Of a DNA stretch of 64,000 nt, positions 1 through 10,521 are shown in pieces. Below the pieces are notes generated by a model that ran no database searches, was not told the origin of the DNA, and saw only the letters and a program-made list of their open reading frames with translations. The stretch's first letter is position 1, and every line of letters starts with the position of its first letter. The stretch comes from JAJPKK01 sp963807015 (GTDB lineage: Bacteria; Pseudomonadota; Alphaproteobacteria; Rhizobiales; Xanthobacteraceae): assembly GCA_963807015.1 (NCBI GenBank), contig CAWEAS010000022.1:62001-126000 (forward strand). Direction: 5' to 3'. A program made the translations under genes and the position numbers.

Positions 1-7
1 GACCGAA

Positions 8-721
8 GTGCCGCGCGGCGTTCCCATCGTTCTCGCAACGGTCGCCGGATTCGTCGACGCGTGCACGTTCCTCGGCCTGTTCGGGCTGTTCGTGGCCCAA
101 GTGACCGGCAGCTACGTTGTGGCCGGCACCCACGCCGCGATCGGTTGGCCGGAAGCGACCGTGCTGCTCGCCGTTCCGGCCTTTATCGTCGGCGGGATTG
201 CCGCGACGATCATCGCCGTCGCAGCCCAGGCCAACGGCAAATCGGCACTGGCCAGCGTCCTTGCCCTCGAAACCGTGACGCTGATCGGCTTTATCGCAGC
301 ATTTGCGGCGGGCGCGTCGCGCTCCGGCGAGGCGTCGCCGCTCGCGATCACGGCTTCGCTCCTCGGCCTTGCCGCCATGGGCGTGCAGAGCGCGTCGGTG
401 CGCATGCTGATGCGCGGCGTCGCCTCGACCAACGTCATGACGACCAATACCAGTCAGATCACGATCGAGATGACGCAACTCGCGATCGCGCGGCTGTTTC
501 GCGGGCGCGACGCTGGCCCCGACGAAGCGTCGAAAGACGAAGCCTGCCGCCGTCGGCTCGGCCGCGACTTGCCGCTCCCGCTCGCCTTCCTCGCCGGCAC
601 GGTGGCCGGCGCGTTGGCCTACGATAGAGCGGGTTTCTGGGTGATCGCCGCGCCCATTGCTGCAGTCGCCGGGCTCACCTTATGGGCCGCGCGAAACGCA
701 AGCCTGTCACCGCGCGGATAA
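8..721 (+). CDS. DUF1275 (YoaK-like) membrane protein, start possibly outside window
   Basis: A 237-residue very hydrophobic protein with about six membrane segments. The opening stretch, reading VAGFVDACTFLGLFGLFVAQVTGSYV with a Gly-rich turn, is the usual start of DUF1275/YoaK inner-membrane proteins, whose function is not known. The GTG at position 8 is the first start available, but the frame is open to the window edge, so the true start could lie upstream. A polar loop near residues 165-185 separates the last membrane segments. It ends in TAA and its last 15 bases overlap the convergent repair gene. Family assignment is by pattern recognition only. Confidence 0.75.
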   Translation: MPRGVPIVLATVAGFVDACTFLGLFGLFVAQVTGSYVVAGTHAAIGWPEATVLLAVPAFIVGGIAATIIAVAAQANGKSALASVLALETVTLIGFIAAFAAGASRSGEASPLAITASLLGLAAMGVQSASVRMLMRGVASTNVMTTNTSQITIEMTQLAIARLFRGRDAGPDEASKDEACRRRLGRDLPLPLAFLAGTVAGALAYDRAGFWVIAAPIAAVAGLTLWAARNASLSPRG

Positions 722-1264
722 TTGATCGAACAGGGTCGGCTCATCGTCGCGCCTGGCACCTTCGATCGCAAGGAGGCGCTGCTTAGTGGCAACGCCGCCA
801 TGGGCCGAGAAGCCGCCCGCCTTGCGGCCAGCGGCGACGACGCGATGGCAGGGCACGATGACGGGACAGGGATTGCGCCCCATCGCCGCGCCGACATCGC
901 GCGCATCGATGCCGTCACCAAGCTTCGCCGCAATGGCGCCGTAGGTAAGCACGCGGCCGGGCGCGATGGTTCGCGTAACCTCATAGAGGCGACGATTGAA
1001 ATCGGGGACGCCTTCGAGATCGACCACGACGTCGGAAAGGTCACGGGCTTCGCCGTGGGTCAGCGCGATGATGCCGTCGATCGCGCGCGCAACTTCGGGC
1101 GGCGGCGTGGTCTCGTGTGCCGCAGGGCAACGGCGCAAGAGGCGGGCGCGCGTTGCGGCATCACTCGCTTCCGGAAGCTGCACGGCCACGACGCCGCGGG
1201 CACTCCAAGCAATGCCGCAGCGTCCGATCGCCGTGTCGAACAGACTGAAACCTTGCGCCGTCAT
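707..1264 (-). CDS. Methylated-DNA--protein-cysteine methyltransferase (Ogt/MGMT type)
   Basis: This 185-residue protein repairs O6-alkylguanine by moving the alkyl group to its own cysteine. The active-site motif VIVPCHRVVA is present, with the acceptor Cys at about residue 139. The helix before it, YGAIAAKLGDGIDARDVGAAMGRNPC, matches the DNA-binding helix-turn-helix of the family. The frame is open further upstream to 1435, but that part reads through the palindromic repeat at 1299-1386, so the ATG at 1264 is the better start and gives a normal family length. It lies downstream of rne on the same strand and overlaps the DUF1275 gene tail to tail. Confidence 0.88.
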   Translation of the reverse strand: MTAQGFSLFDTAIGRCGIAWSARGVVAVQLPEASDAATRARLLRRCPAAHETTPPPEVARAIDGIIALTHGEARDLSDVVVDLEGVPDFNRRLYEVTRTIAPGRVLTYGAIAAKLGDGIDARDVGAAMGRNPCPVIVPCHRVVAAGRKAGGFSAHGGVATKQRLLAIEGARRDDEPTLFDQLSAR

Positions 1265-1298
1265 GGCAATCCGCCCGTCGCCAAGTTGTCGACAGCTC

Positions 1299-1386
1299 GT
1301 AGCCCGGATGAGCGCAGCGACATCCGGGGCGGCGTAGCCTTCATCGAAAAAAAGTCCCCGGATGTCGCTGCGCTCATCCGGGCTAC
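1299..1386. repeat. Long intergenic inverted repeat (arms 31 bp)
   Basis: The arms 1299-1329 and 1356-1386 are perfect reverse complements of 31 bases, separated by 26 bases. Each begins or ends with GTAGCCCGGATGAGCGCAGC or its complement. It lies between the end of rne and the start of the repair gene and could act as an RNA hairpin stopping or processing the rne transcript. A related element occurs at 20099-20187. Confidence 0.9.
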
Positions 1387-1401
1387 GGGATTGGCTTCGC
1401 C

Positions 1402-4400
1402 TTACGACTTGCCGCCCAGGATGCGCTTTGCCCACCAGCCGGCGCGACGCGGGCCTTCCGGCGTCGATGCGGCGGCTGGCGCTTCAGCGGCCGGCTCCTC
1501 TGTAGCCGGCGGCGGCATCGGAGCTTCGGCTGCCGGCGTTACACCGCCGCCGAAGAATGGCGCCGGCTCGCGCACGGTCGAGCGCCGCTTCGACAACTCG
1601 GGCTTGACCGGTTCCGGCTGCGCGGCGGATTCAGGCTCGGATCTCGCCATTTCAAACTCCTCGGCGACAGCTGGTTGCGGTGGCGGTGCGCCATTGATCT
1701 CGTCGGCCGGCCGATGGCGAGTTCGCCCATGCTCCACCGCTTCATGGGGGAGCGCCTCGGACGGCGGTCCGCCGAAATCGGCGACAGCGTGCGCCACTTC
1801 CTCGTCGATCGGGGGCACGTCATGCTCCGGCGCCCGGTAGGCGCCTTCGCCCTCCTCGCGGCGGCCGCGACGTCCACCGCGGCGGCCACGCCGACGACGC
1901 CGGCGCGCATCGCCGTTGCCTTCGCCGCGGGCGTAGCGCGGCTCGGCTTCCCCGCTTCCTTCGACGGCCTCGCCGTTCGTTTCGGCATGCTCATCGGATT
2001 CGGCGAAACTCTCGCCTTCCGTAAACTCGCCCTCTTGCTCGCCCTCACGCTCGCCCTCTTGGGCCCCTTCTTGGCCCCCCTCGCGCTCGGCTTGCCGTTG
2101 CCGGCCTTCTCCGGCCGCGTAACCGCCCTCACGCGGCTCGCCGCGCCGGCCACGGCGACGCCGACCGCGGCGACGGCGACCATTGTCGCCTTGCTCACCG
2201 CCTGCCTCCGCGGGCTCTTCTTCACTTTCAGCTTCACCGGACTCCGCGCCTTCGGCCTCGAAAGCCTCGGCCTCTTCTTCCTCGTCGATCCCCTCTTCGA
2301 GTTCTTCGGCTTCTTCCGTCTCCTCGGCTTCGGCCTCGTGCTCGGTGATCGGGATCGCGATCGGCCGCGCTGACTGGGCGGCAATGGTGCGAGCCTGGTC
2401 GAGGCTGTGCACCTGCTCGCCGCGCTCGATCGCGAACGGCAGCTGGCCGCTGATGGTGGGATCGGCAGTCACCGTCACGGTGATCTGGAAACGCTGTTCC
2501 AGGTCCGAGAGGTGCGAGCGCTTCTGGTTGAGCACGTAAAGCGCGATCTCCGAGCGCGTGCGCAGAATGATGTTGTGGGTCGCCCCGCGCTGTAGGGTCT
2601 CCTCGATCATGCGCAGGCATTGCAGCGCGACCGACGCGACCGAGCGCACGTGGCCGGTGCCGCCGCAATGCGGACATTTGTCCGTCGAACTCTCCAGCAC
2701 GCTGGTGCGGATGCGCTGACGCGACATCTCCAGCAGGCCGAAATGAGAGATGCGGCCGACCTGGATACGAGCGCGGTCGTTCTTGAGGCACTCCTTGAGT
2801 CGGCGTTCGACCGAGCGGTTGTTGCGCTTTTCGTCCATGTCGATGTAGTCGATGACGATCAGCCCGGCGAGGTCGCGCAGCCGCAGCTGGCGGGCGATTT
2901 CCTCGGACGCCTCGAGATTGGTCTTGAGCGCAGTGTCCTCGATATGATGTTCGCGGGTCGCGCGCCCTGAATTGACGTCGATCGCGACCAGCGCCTCGGC
3001 CTGATTGAGGACGATGTAGCCGCCGGAGCGCAATTGCACGACCGGCGAGAACATCGCGTCCAACTGGCTTTCGATGCCGTAGCGGGTGAAGAGCGGCTGA
3101 CTCTCCGGATAGAGCTTCACGTTCTTGGCGTGGCTCGGCATCAACATGCGCATGAAATCGCGGGCGTCGCGATAAGCCTCCTCGCCCGCAACGATCACTT
3201 CGTCGATGTCCTTGTTGTACAGGTCGCGGATCGACCGTTTGACCAGTGATCCTTCCTCGTAGACGAGGGTCGGCGCCGTCGATTTCAGGGTGAGATCGCG
3301 CACCGTCTCCCACGCCCGCAGCAGATACTCGAAATCGCGCTTGACCTCGGTCTTGGTCCGCGCCGCGCCGGCGGTACGCAGGATCACACCCATGCCTTCC
3401 GGCACTTCAAGATCCTGAGCGATCTCCTTGAGGCGCTTGCGATCTTGCACATTGGTGATCTTGCGGCTGATGCCGCCGCCGCGCGCCGTATTGGGCATCA
3501 GCACCGAGTAGCGGCCGGCGAGCGAGAGATAGGTGGTCAACGCCGCGCCCTTCGTGCCGCGCTCCTCCTTCACCACCTGCACCAGCATGATCTGCCGGCG
3601 CTTGATCACCTCCTGGATCTTGTACTGCCGACGGAACCGCGGCGCGCGGTCCGGCACCTCTTCCATGGCATCGGCACCGCCGACCAACTCGACAATCTCC
3701 TCCTCTTCGGTCGCTTCGCCGTTGCCCTCTTCATCGGACGGTACGACCGCGGCCTCGCTCGCTTCTACTTCGACGGCTTCGGCCTCTGCCGGTTCTTCGT
3801 CGGAGACTTCGTCAGCATACGAATCGTCGGCGAGTTCCTCCTCGCGCAACTCGTCGTCCGACTGTTGTTCCGATGCAGGCGATGCCTCATCACGGACAGA
3901 TGGCGCCATCTCAGTCGCCGCCAACGCGACCGTTTCGTCGCCGCGCGTCGGCTTCATGTCGGCGTCGTGCGCTTCGCTCTCGGCCGTGTGGTCGTGATGA
4001 GTATGATCCGCCGCTCCCTCATAGGCTTCGGGCGCGCCTTCGTGGGACTCATGAGGCGCGTTTGCCTCATGGGTTTCGCCGGTGTGGTGCTCGTGCTCCG
4101 ACGCGAAGTCAGCGGTGGGCGAACCGTGATGCCAGGGCTGCTCGCTTCCCGCCCCCTCGCTCGGTTCCCTCGTGACCGCCTCGTCGCCGCGCCGATGATT
4201 AGCCCGGCGATGGCGCGGGTGCTGGTGCCGCATGCCGGCCCGGCGATCCGCCTCGGCCTCGGCGTCGCGGTGCGCGCGTTCCTCCTCGGCGATCAGCGCT
4301 TGCCGATCGGCGACCGGGATCTGGTAGTAGTCGGGATGGATTTCGCTGAAGGCCAGGAAGCCGTGGCGATTGCCACCGTAATCGACGAAGGCGGCCTGGA

Positions 4401-4561
4401 GCGACGGCTCGACCCTCGTGACCTTGGCGAGGTAGATATTTCCTCTTAGTTGCCGGCGGCTCGCCGAACTCGAAGTCGAATTCCTCAACGCGGTTACCGC
4501 GAACGACGACCACCCGTGTCTCTTCCGGATGGGTGGCGTCGATGAGCATCTTGTTGGCCAT
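1402..4561 (-). CDS. rne: Ribonuclease E, with an apparent one-base frameshift near its N-terminus
   Basis: RNase E is the single-strand endoribonuclease that organises the RNA degradosome and processes rRNA and mRNA. The start ATG at 4561 gives MANKMLIDATHPEETRVVVV, the standard beginning. About 31 codons in, the frame must change at 4467-4468, where one extra A (plus strand) lies in the stretch CGCCGAACTCG; with that base removed the protein runs on as SASRRQLRGNIYLAKV. Then follow the S1 domain split by a long acidic insert, the catalytic region with DVNSGRATREHH and IDYIDMDEKRN, the zinc-link CPHCGG, and a C-terminal tail of Arg-rich and Glu-rich blocks. Corrected length is about 1052 residues. 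The gene is likely essential, so a sequence error is the first explanation. Confidence 0.93.
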
Positions 4562-5216
4562 GGATATGTCTCTTGGCGGCGCGCGGGGCGGCGTCGGCCC
4601 GGCGTCCGTGAGAAATCGGTCCAACAGGCAAGCGGCCTGATGACGTCGATCCAAGGAACGGCGGGCGCGGACGCGGAACGTGGCGCGCCTTGCAGGGGGA
4701 TTGATCGGGCAAGGGTCTGCCGCGGGCCAGAGGACAGGAATGCCTCCGCCGCCGCAACGCGGCCGCGAATTGAGCAATCCCTGTCGGTAATGGCGATCAC
4801 GGGTTCGACCCTCAAAACGAGAGCGGCAACGCTAAGCGCGCTGCCTTTGGTATCCGCCGAGGATTCGCGCGAACGGTCATTACGACCAAATCGCAGTCCG
4901 GTCATCCTTAAGGGGGCATCGAGCCGACCCATCGCCTGATCCCCTATGGATGGCTTGATGAACCGGGGTCGCCGAGATGGCGCTCATGCCCGAACGCGGC
5001 AGAACCAGAACCTTGAACCCTCAGCAATTCCTTTCTAAGCACCATAATTATTCATGGCAAGCCGCATCCGCCACGCCGGCGATCCGCCGCACAACAATTC
5101 GATACGGTAACCAAATACCGAGACCTTGCGCTTTTGGGCCAAATCCCGCGCTTATGGTGCGGTTGTTTGAAGATCGGTTAACCCGCGGCTCCTAACAGGG
5201 TAAGAGACCTCCCGGG
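4562..5216. other. Divergent intergenic region between rne and the amidase gene
   Basis: This 655-base stretch holds no convincing gene. It must carry the leader and promoter of rne on the minus strand and the promoter of the amidase on the plus strand. Long 5' leaders are usual for rne because the enzyme controls its own mRNA; I cannot define the promoter from sequence alone. The central part (about 5030-5150) is noticeably richer in A and T than the surroundings, as expected for a promoter region. Confidence 0.5.
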
Positions 5217-6527
5217 ATGAAATTCGCTGGAGAATCGGCGGTGATCCGCACACGCTCGGCCGAAGCGACGGCGGACCGCGGCCGGAATGGGCCGGCTTGG
5301 CTGATCGCGGCGCTGCTTCTCATCTTGCCGCCAACTGCCCCGGCTTTTGCCCAGTGGCCGCTCCCGACACCTGAGCCAACGGCCGCAGGGCCCACGACTG
5401 CGACCGATGCGCGCATCGCCGGTGACGATAAGCAGACCCGGCTTGTGGTCGATCTCTCCCGCCGGATTGATATGCGGGCGTTTACGCTCGCGGATCCCTA
5501 CCGGGTCGTCATCGACATCCCGCAAGTCAACTTCCAGCTTCCTGCGCGCACCGGTGAGCGCGGCCGCGGCCTCATCAAGGCCTTCCGCTACGGGCTTGTG
5601 ATGGTGGGCGGCTCGCGCATCGTCGTCGACCTCACCGGACCGGTGCGCGTCGCCAAGGCCTTCGTCCTCGATGCGGTCGAGGGGCAGCCCGCACGCATGG
5701 TGGTCGATCTCGTCCCGGTCGACCGCGAGACCTTCCTGCGGGCAAGTGCGATCGATAATCGCCTGCCGCGCCAGCCTCCGCCACCAAAGCAGGAAGCGGC
5801 CGCCAGCGCTGCAGATTCCCGCCCGCTCGTCGTTATCGATCCGGGCCATGGCGGAATTGATACCGGCACCCATGCGCCGTCGGGCGAACTTGAGAAGAAC
5901 CTGACGCTCGCATTCGGCACCATGCTGCGCGACAAGCTCGAAAAGACCGGCAAGTACCGCGTCGCCATGACGCGCTCGGACGACACTTTCATCGAACTTG
6001 CCGAGCGGGTGCGGTTCGCGCGGCAGCGCGAGGCCCAGCTCTTCATCTCGATCCATTGCGATGCGCTCGCGCGCGGCGAAGGCGCCGCGGAAGGCGCTAG
6101 CGTGTATACGCTGTCCGATCAGGCTTCCGATTCGGAGGCGCAACGCCTCGCCGATGCAGAAAACCGGGCCGACGTCATTGCCGGGGTCGATCTCGCCGCC
6201 GAATCAAACGACATCGCCGATATCCTCATCGATCTCGCTCATCGCGAGACCAAGACTTTCTCGTCCCATTTCGCCCGCAACGTCGTGAATGACCTGCGAA
6301 CCGCGGCGCGCATGCACAAGTATCCGCTCAAATCGGCAGGGTTCCGGGTGCTCAAGGCGCCCGACGTTCCTTCGGTGCTGATCGAGCTTGGCTACGTGAC
6401 GACGCCGAGCGATCTTAAGGAATTGGTTTCGGAAGCATGGCGGTCGAAGGCGAGCGACGCGATTGCGCACGCGGTGCATACTTATTTTGCAACGCGACTC
6501 GCCGGCAGCTCAGCCGGTACCAAATGA
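5217..6527 (+). CDS. amiC: N-acetylmuramoyl-L-alanine amidase with AMIN domain
   Basis: This 436-residue exported enzyme cleaves the amide bond between N-acetylmuramic acid and the stem peptide, as needed for separating daughter cells. Residues about 20-45 form a signal or anchor segment ending near AFAQWP. An AMIN domain (about 60-165) follows, which targets septal wall or Tol-Pal sites. The catalytic Amidase_3 domain begins near residue 203 with VVIDPGHGGIDTG, then GELEKN, ISIHCDA and VLIELGYVT, giving the His, Glu, His and Glu residues of the zinc site. A Ser/Glu-rich stretch around residues 300-330 resembles the blocking helix of AmiB/AmiC enzymes. The PBP1A gene follows 143 bases downstream. 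Confidence 0.9.
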   Translation: MKFAGESAVIRTRSAEATADRGRNGPAWLIAALLLILPPTAPAFAQWPLPTPEPTAAGPTTATDARIAGDDKQTRLVVDLSRRIDMRAFTLADPYRVVIDIPQVNFQLPARTGERGRGLIKAFRYGLVMVGGSRIVVDLTGPVRVAKAFVLDAVEGQPARMVVDLVPVDRETFLRASAIDNRLPRQPPPPKQEAAASAADSRPLVVIDPGHGGIDTGTHAPSGELEKNLTLAFGTMLRDKLEKTGKYRVAMTRSDDTFIELAERVRFARQREAQLFISIHCDALARGEGAAEGASVYTLSDQASDSEAQRLADAENRADVIAGVDLAAESNDIADILIDLAHRETKTFSSHFARNVVNDLRTAARMHKYPLKSAGFRVLKAPDVPSVLIELGYVTTPSDLKELVSEAWRSKASDAIAHAVHTYFATRLAGSSAGTK

Positions 6528-6670
6528 CCACACCGCTCGCGAAGAAGGACATCGGCCAAAGTTTGACCATAAAACCGAGCGACTTAACTCATGCGTTGGG
6601 GTAGCATACCGGCCCGCCGCTATACGCGGCCCGGGGGCGGCCAAGAATGGCCGAGGGGGAACTGCGGGCG

Positions 6671-9131
6671 ATGCGATTTCTCATCAGGTTTTTTGGATTC
6701 CTGTTCGCGTTCGGTTCGCTGGTATTCCTGATCGCGGTCGGCGCCATCTCGGGTCTCCTCTACCATTTCTCCCAGGACTTGCCCGACTACTCGACGCTGC
6801 AGAACTATGAGCCGCCGGTCATGACGCGGGTGCACGCCGCGGACGGCCAGTTGCTCGCGGAGTACGCCCACGAACGCCGGCTGTATCTCCCGATCCAGGC
6901 GGTGCCCAAGCTCGTCATCAACGCCTTCATCTCGGCCGAGGACAAGAATTTCTACGAGCACGCGGGCCTCGACTTCGGCGGCGTCGCGCGCGCCGGCATG
7001 CTCTACGTCCAGAACATGGGAACCGGCCGTCGGCCGCAGGGTGCTTCCACGATCACCCAGCAGGTCGCCAAGAACATGCTGCTGACGCCGGAGAGGTCGT
7101 TCTCGCGCAAGATCAAGGAAGCGCTGCTCGCTCTCAAGATCGAACGCACCTACTCGAAGGACAAGATCCTCGAACTCTATCTCAACCAGATCTATCTCGG
7201 CTTCAGCTCTTATGGCGTCGCGGCTGCGGCGCTCCTGTATTTTGACAAGTCGGTGCACGAACTGACCGTCGCCGAAGCCGCCTATCTCGCGGCCCTGCCG
7301 AAGGCGCCCACCACGTTACATCCGTTCCGCCAGCACGATCGCGCGGTCGAGCGGCGCAACTGGGTGATCGACCGTATGGTCGAGAACGGCTACGTCGCCG
7401 CGGCTGTCGGCGAGAAGGCCAAGAAGGACCCGCTCACGATCACGCAGCGGCCGACCGGCACCCACATCATCGCTGCCGACTATTTCGCCGAGGACGTGCG
7501 TCGCGAGATCCTGGAGAAATACGGCGAGACCAAGCTCTACGAGGGTGGCCTGTCGGTTCGCGCCACGCTTGATCCCAAGATGCAGGTGATCGCCCACAAG
7601 GCGCTGAGCGACGGCCTGGTGCGCTATGACGAGGGGCAAGGCTTCCGCGGTCCCATCACCAAGATCGACATCAGCGGCGACTGGGGCGTCAAGCTCGCCG
7701 ACGTCCGCGCCTTCGCCGACCTTGTGCCGTGGCGGCTTGCGGTCGTGCTCGAGACCAATGATCAGTCCGCCCGCATCGGCCTCCAGCCGGGGCGCGAACC
7801 GGGCGGCGCCGTGCTTCGCGATCGCCTGATCGGCAATATCCCGGTCGACGGCGTCAAATGGGTACGCGCATCGACCGCCAAGAACCCCATCAAGGTCAGC
7901 ACGGTGGTTGCGCCGGGCGACGTCATCTATGTCGAACCGCTCGCCAAGGACGGCAATCAGTACAAGCTCCGCCAGATTCCGGAAGTTTCCGGCGGCATGG
8001 CGGTGATGGACCCGTTGACCGGACGCGTGCTCGCGCTCGTCGGCGGCTTCTCCTTCGATCAAAGCCAGTTCGACCGCTCCACGCAGGCGCTGCGCCAGCC
8101 CGGCTCGTCATTCAAGCCGTTCGTCTATTCGGCCGCACTCGACAACGGCTATACGCCGTCCTCGATCGTGCTCGATGCTCCGATCGAAATCGATCAGGGC
8201 CCGGGCATCGGCATCTGGCGCCCGGAAAACTACGCCAACGGCAAATATGCGGGTCCCGCGACGCTGCGGTTCGGCATCGAGCAGTCACGCAACCTGATGA
8301 CGGTGAGGCTTGCCCAGGACATCGGCATGCCGCTGATCGCCGACTACGCCAAACGCTTCGGCATCTATGACAATCTGCCGAACTACTTGTCCTATTCGCT
8401 CGGCGCCGGCGAAACTACGGTGCTGCGCATGGTCACCGCCTATTCGATGCTCGCCAATGGCGGACGGCGCGTGACCGCGACCCTGATCGACCGGGTGCAA
8501 GACCGTTACGGCCACACGATCTATAAGCACGACGAGCGCGAGTGCCCGACATGCGACGCCAAGCGTTGGGAAAGCCAGCCGGAACCGAGCCTCGGTCTCG
8601 GCGAGTTCGCGTGAGCGCGTGCTCGACCCGATGACCGCCTACCAGATCACATCGATCATGGAGGGCGTCGTCCAGCGCGGCACGGCAACGGTGGTCAAGG
8701 AAGTCGGCAAGCCGATCGCAGGCAAGACCGGCACGACCAACGACGAGAAGGACGCATGGTTCGTCGGCTTCACGCCGGACCTCGTGGTCGGCGTCTATAT
8801 GGGCTACGACAAGCCGCGCCATCTCGGCCGCAACGCGACCGGCGGCCATCTCGCCGCGCCGATCGCCCGCGATTTCTTCAAGGCTGCGCTCGCCGACAAG
8901 CCGGCGATGCCGTTCCAGCCGCCGCGAGGGATCAAGCTGATCCGCGTCGACTCCAAGACTGGCCAGCGCGCCGGGCCGGGGACGACCAGCGTGCTCCTCG
9001 AAGCGTTCAAGCCCGGCACCGCGCCGCCCGACAACAACGCCATCGCCGGCATTGCCGGACAGGAGGGCGCGACGTATGGCGTCAGTCCTGAGGCGGACCG
9101 CGCAGTGCGCTCTGGCGGCGGCTTGTACTGA
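6671..9131 (+). CDS. mrcA: Penicillin-binding protein 1A, interrupted by a one-base frameshift
   Basis: A bifunctional peptidoglycan synthase. The start ATG at 6671 follows GAGGGGGA at 6653-6660; an earlier in-frame ATG at 6647 is less well placed. After one N-terminal membrane helix comes the glycosyltransferase domain (AEDKNFYEHAGLDFGGV, GASTITQQVAKNML, LELYLNQIYLG). The transpeptidase domain shows SSFKPF (active Ser-x-x-Lys) and EQSRNLM (Ser-x-Asn). The frame then ends at 8614, while the KTGTT motif and the rest lie in the next frame from about 8600 (RERVLDPMTAYQITSIMEG). One extra base around 8590-8614 joins them into about 819 residues, the normal size. A sequence error is likely because the two halves are otherwise perfectly conserved. 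Confidence 0.92.
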
Positions 9132-9194
9132 AACTCTCGGCTCGCCTTCGTGCGTCCTATCCTCTCAGCGAAGCACTTCTCACCGCAGTTCTTC

Positions 9195-10346
9195 TCACCG
9201 AAGCCACTTCACGAGGCGGTCCACCGCCTCGCGCACCTCACTGGTCGCGCCGGCGTAGCAGAAGCGGACGAAATGGCGGCCCTGGATAGGGTCGAAGTCG
9301 ACCCCCGGCGTCGCCGCGACGCCGGCTTCCTCCAGCATGCGCGTCGCAAATTCCATGCTGTCGTCGCAGAAGCGTGAGACATCGGCATAAAGATAGAACG
9401 CGCCGTCGACGGGCAAGAATTCGCCCAAGCCCGCGCGCGGCACCCCTTCCGCCATCAGGAGCCGGTTCTCCTCATAGCCGTGCTTCACCGTCTCCATCTC
9501 ATCGCATCCCGCAAAGGCGGCCTCGGCTGCAATCTGCGACAACGCCGGCACCGAGATGGCGAGGTTCTGCTGCAGGCGCTCGATCGGCCTGATGAGGGCA
9601 TCAGGCACCACCATCCACCCGATGCGCCAGCCGGTCATGCAGAAATATTTCGAGAATGAATTGATGACGACCGTGTTGGGCGACAAGTTGAGCGCGGTCT
9701 CGGCCGGCATGGCGTACTCGAGCCCATGATAGATTTCGTCGGAGATGAAGGCGATCCCCTCGCCTTCCGCGGCTTCAATCAACGCGGCGAGCGCCTCGCG
9801 ATTCATCATGGTGCCGGTCGGGTTCGCGGGGCTCGCCACCAACACGCCTTTGAGCGGACGGGCACGATGCGCCTCGAGCAGCGCTTCCGGCGACAGCGCA
9901 AAGCGGGTTGCCGCCGAGATCGGGATCAGCACCGCCTCGCAGCCGAGCGCCGAGAGCACGTTGCGATAAGGCGGATAGCCTGGCGCGGCGATCGCGACAC
10001 GGTCTCCCGGCTCGAACATGGCGAGGAACGCCAGCATGAACCCCGCAGAAGAGCCGGTGGTGATCGCAATCCGCGCGGGATCGACGTCGGCGTTGTGGCG
10101 CTCGGCATAATGTTGCGCGATGCGTCGGCGAAGCGATGGAATGCCGAGCGATTCCGTATACGCGATGCGGCCGCTCTCGAGCGCCGCATGCGCCGCCGCG
10201 ATCGCCGTGGTCGGCGCCGGCGCAGCCGGCTGGCCTATCTCCATGTGGATCACCCGCCGGCCCGCCGCCTCGAGCCGCGCGGCGGCCGCGACCACATCCA
10301 TGGTCATGAACGCTGGCACGTCGCTGCGAGCCGACGACTTGACCAT
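9195..10346 (-). CDS. PLP-dependent class I/II aminotransferase
   Basis: A 383-residue fold-type I aminotransferase. Visible landmarks are the N-terminal substrate loop MEIGQPAAPAP, the SSAGF and GYPPYRN stretches, the SPANPTGT motif (Asn binding PLP), SDEIYHGLEY (Asp and Tyr contacting PLP), and NSFSKYFCMTGWRIG with the Schiff-base Lys. The start at 10346 follows a GGGAG-like site; an ATG at 10391 with GGAAGG just upstream is an equally reasonable alternative. The sequence resembles aspartate/tyrosine aminotransferase-like proteins; the substrate cannot be deduced. It is divergent from the protease gene, with about 175 bases between the starts. Confidence 0.85.
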   Translation of the reverse strand: MVKSSARSDVPAFMTMDVVAAAARLEAAGRRVIHMEIGQPAAPAPTTAIAAAHAALESGRIAYTESLGIPSLRRRIAQHYAERHNADVDPARIAITTGSSAGFMLAFLAMFEPGDRVAIAAPGYPPYRNVLSALGCEAVLIPISAATRFALSPEALLEAHRARPLKGVLVASPANPTGTMMNREALAALIEAAEGEGIAFISDEIYHGLEYAMPAETALNLSPNTVVINSFSKYFCMTGWRIGWMVVPDALIRPIERLQQNLAISVPALSQIAAEAAFAGCDEMETVKHGYEENRLLMAEGVPRAGLGEFLPVDGAFYLYADVSRFCDDSMEFATRMLEEAGVAATPGVDFDPIQGRHFVRFCYAGATSEVREAVDRLVKWLR

Positions 10347-10521
10347 CCATCTCCCGCGCTCATTCGCCGGCCATTTCGTGCGATCCATCATGCCCTTCCA
10401 TATCCGGTTCTCGCCCCCTTCCCGCCGTATTTCCAGCCTTGTTACCCGGCGGGGGCGTCGATTGTTGACCGTGCGGTACCGCGTCCGTAGCTTGACGCGA
10501 CGGAATCGAGCAAGTGCTTTG

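Noticed and set aside
1675..2373. 232-residue plus-strand frame with many hydrophobic residues
   Set aside because: It is the antisense of the Arg/Glu-rich tail of rne; the composition follows from the codon bias of the real gene.
3445..4449. 334-residue plus-strand frame
   Set aside because: It is antisense to the acidic insert of rne and has no family resemblance.
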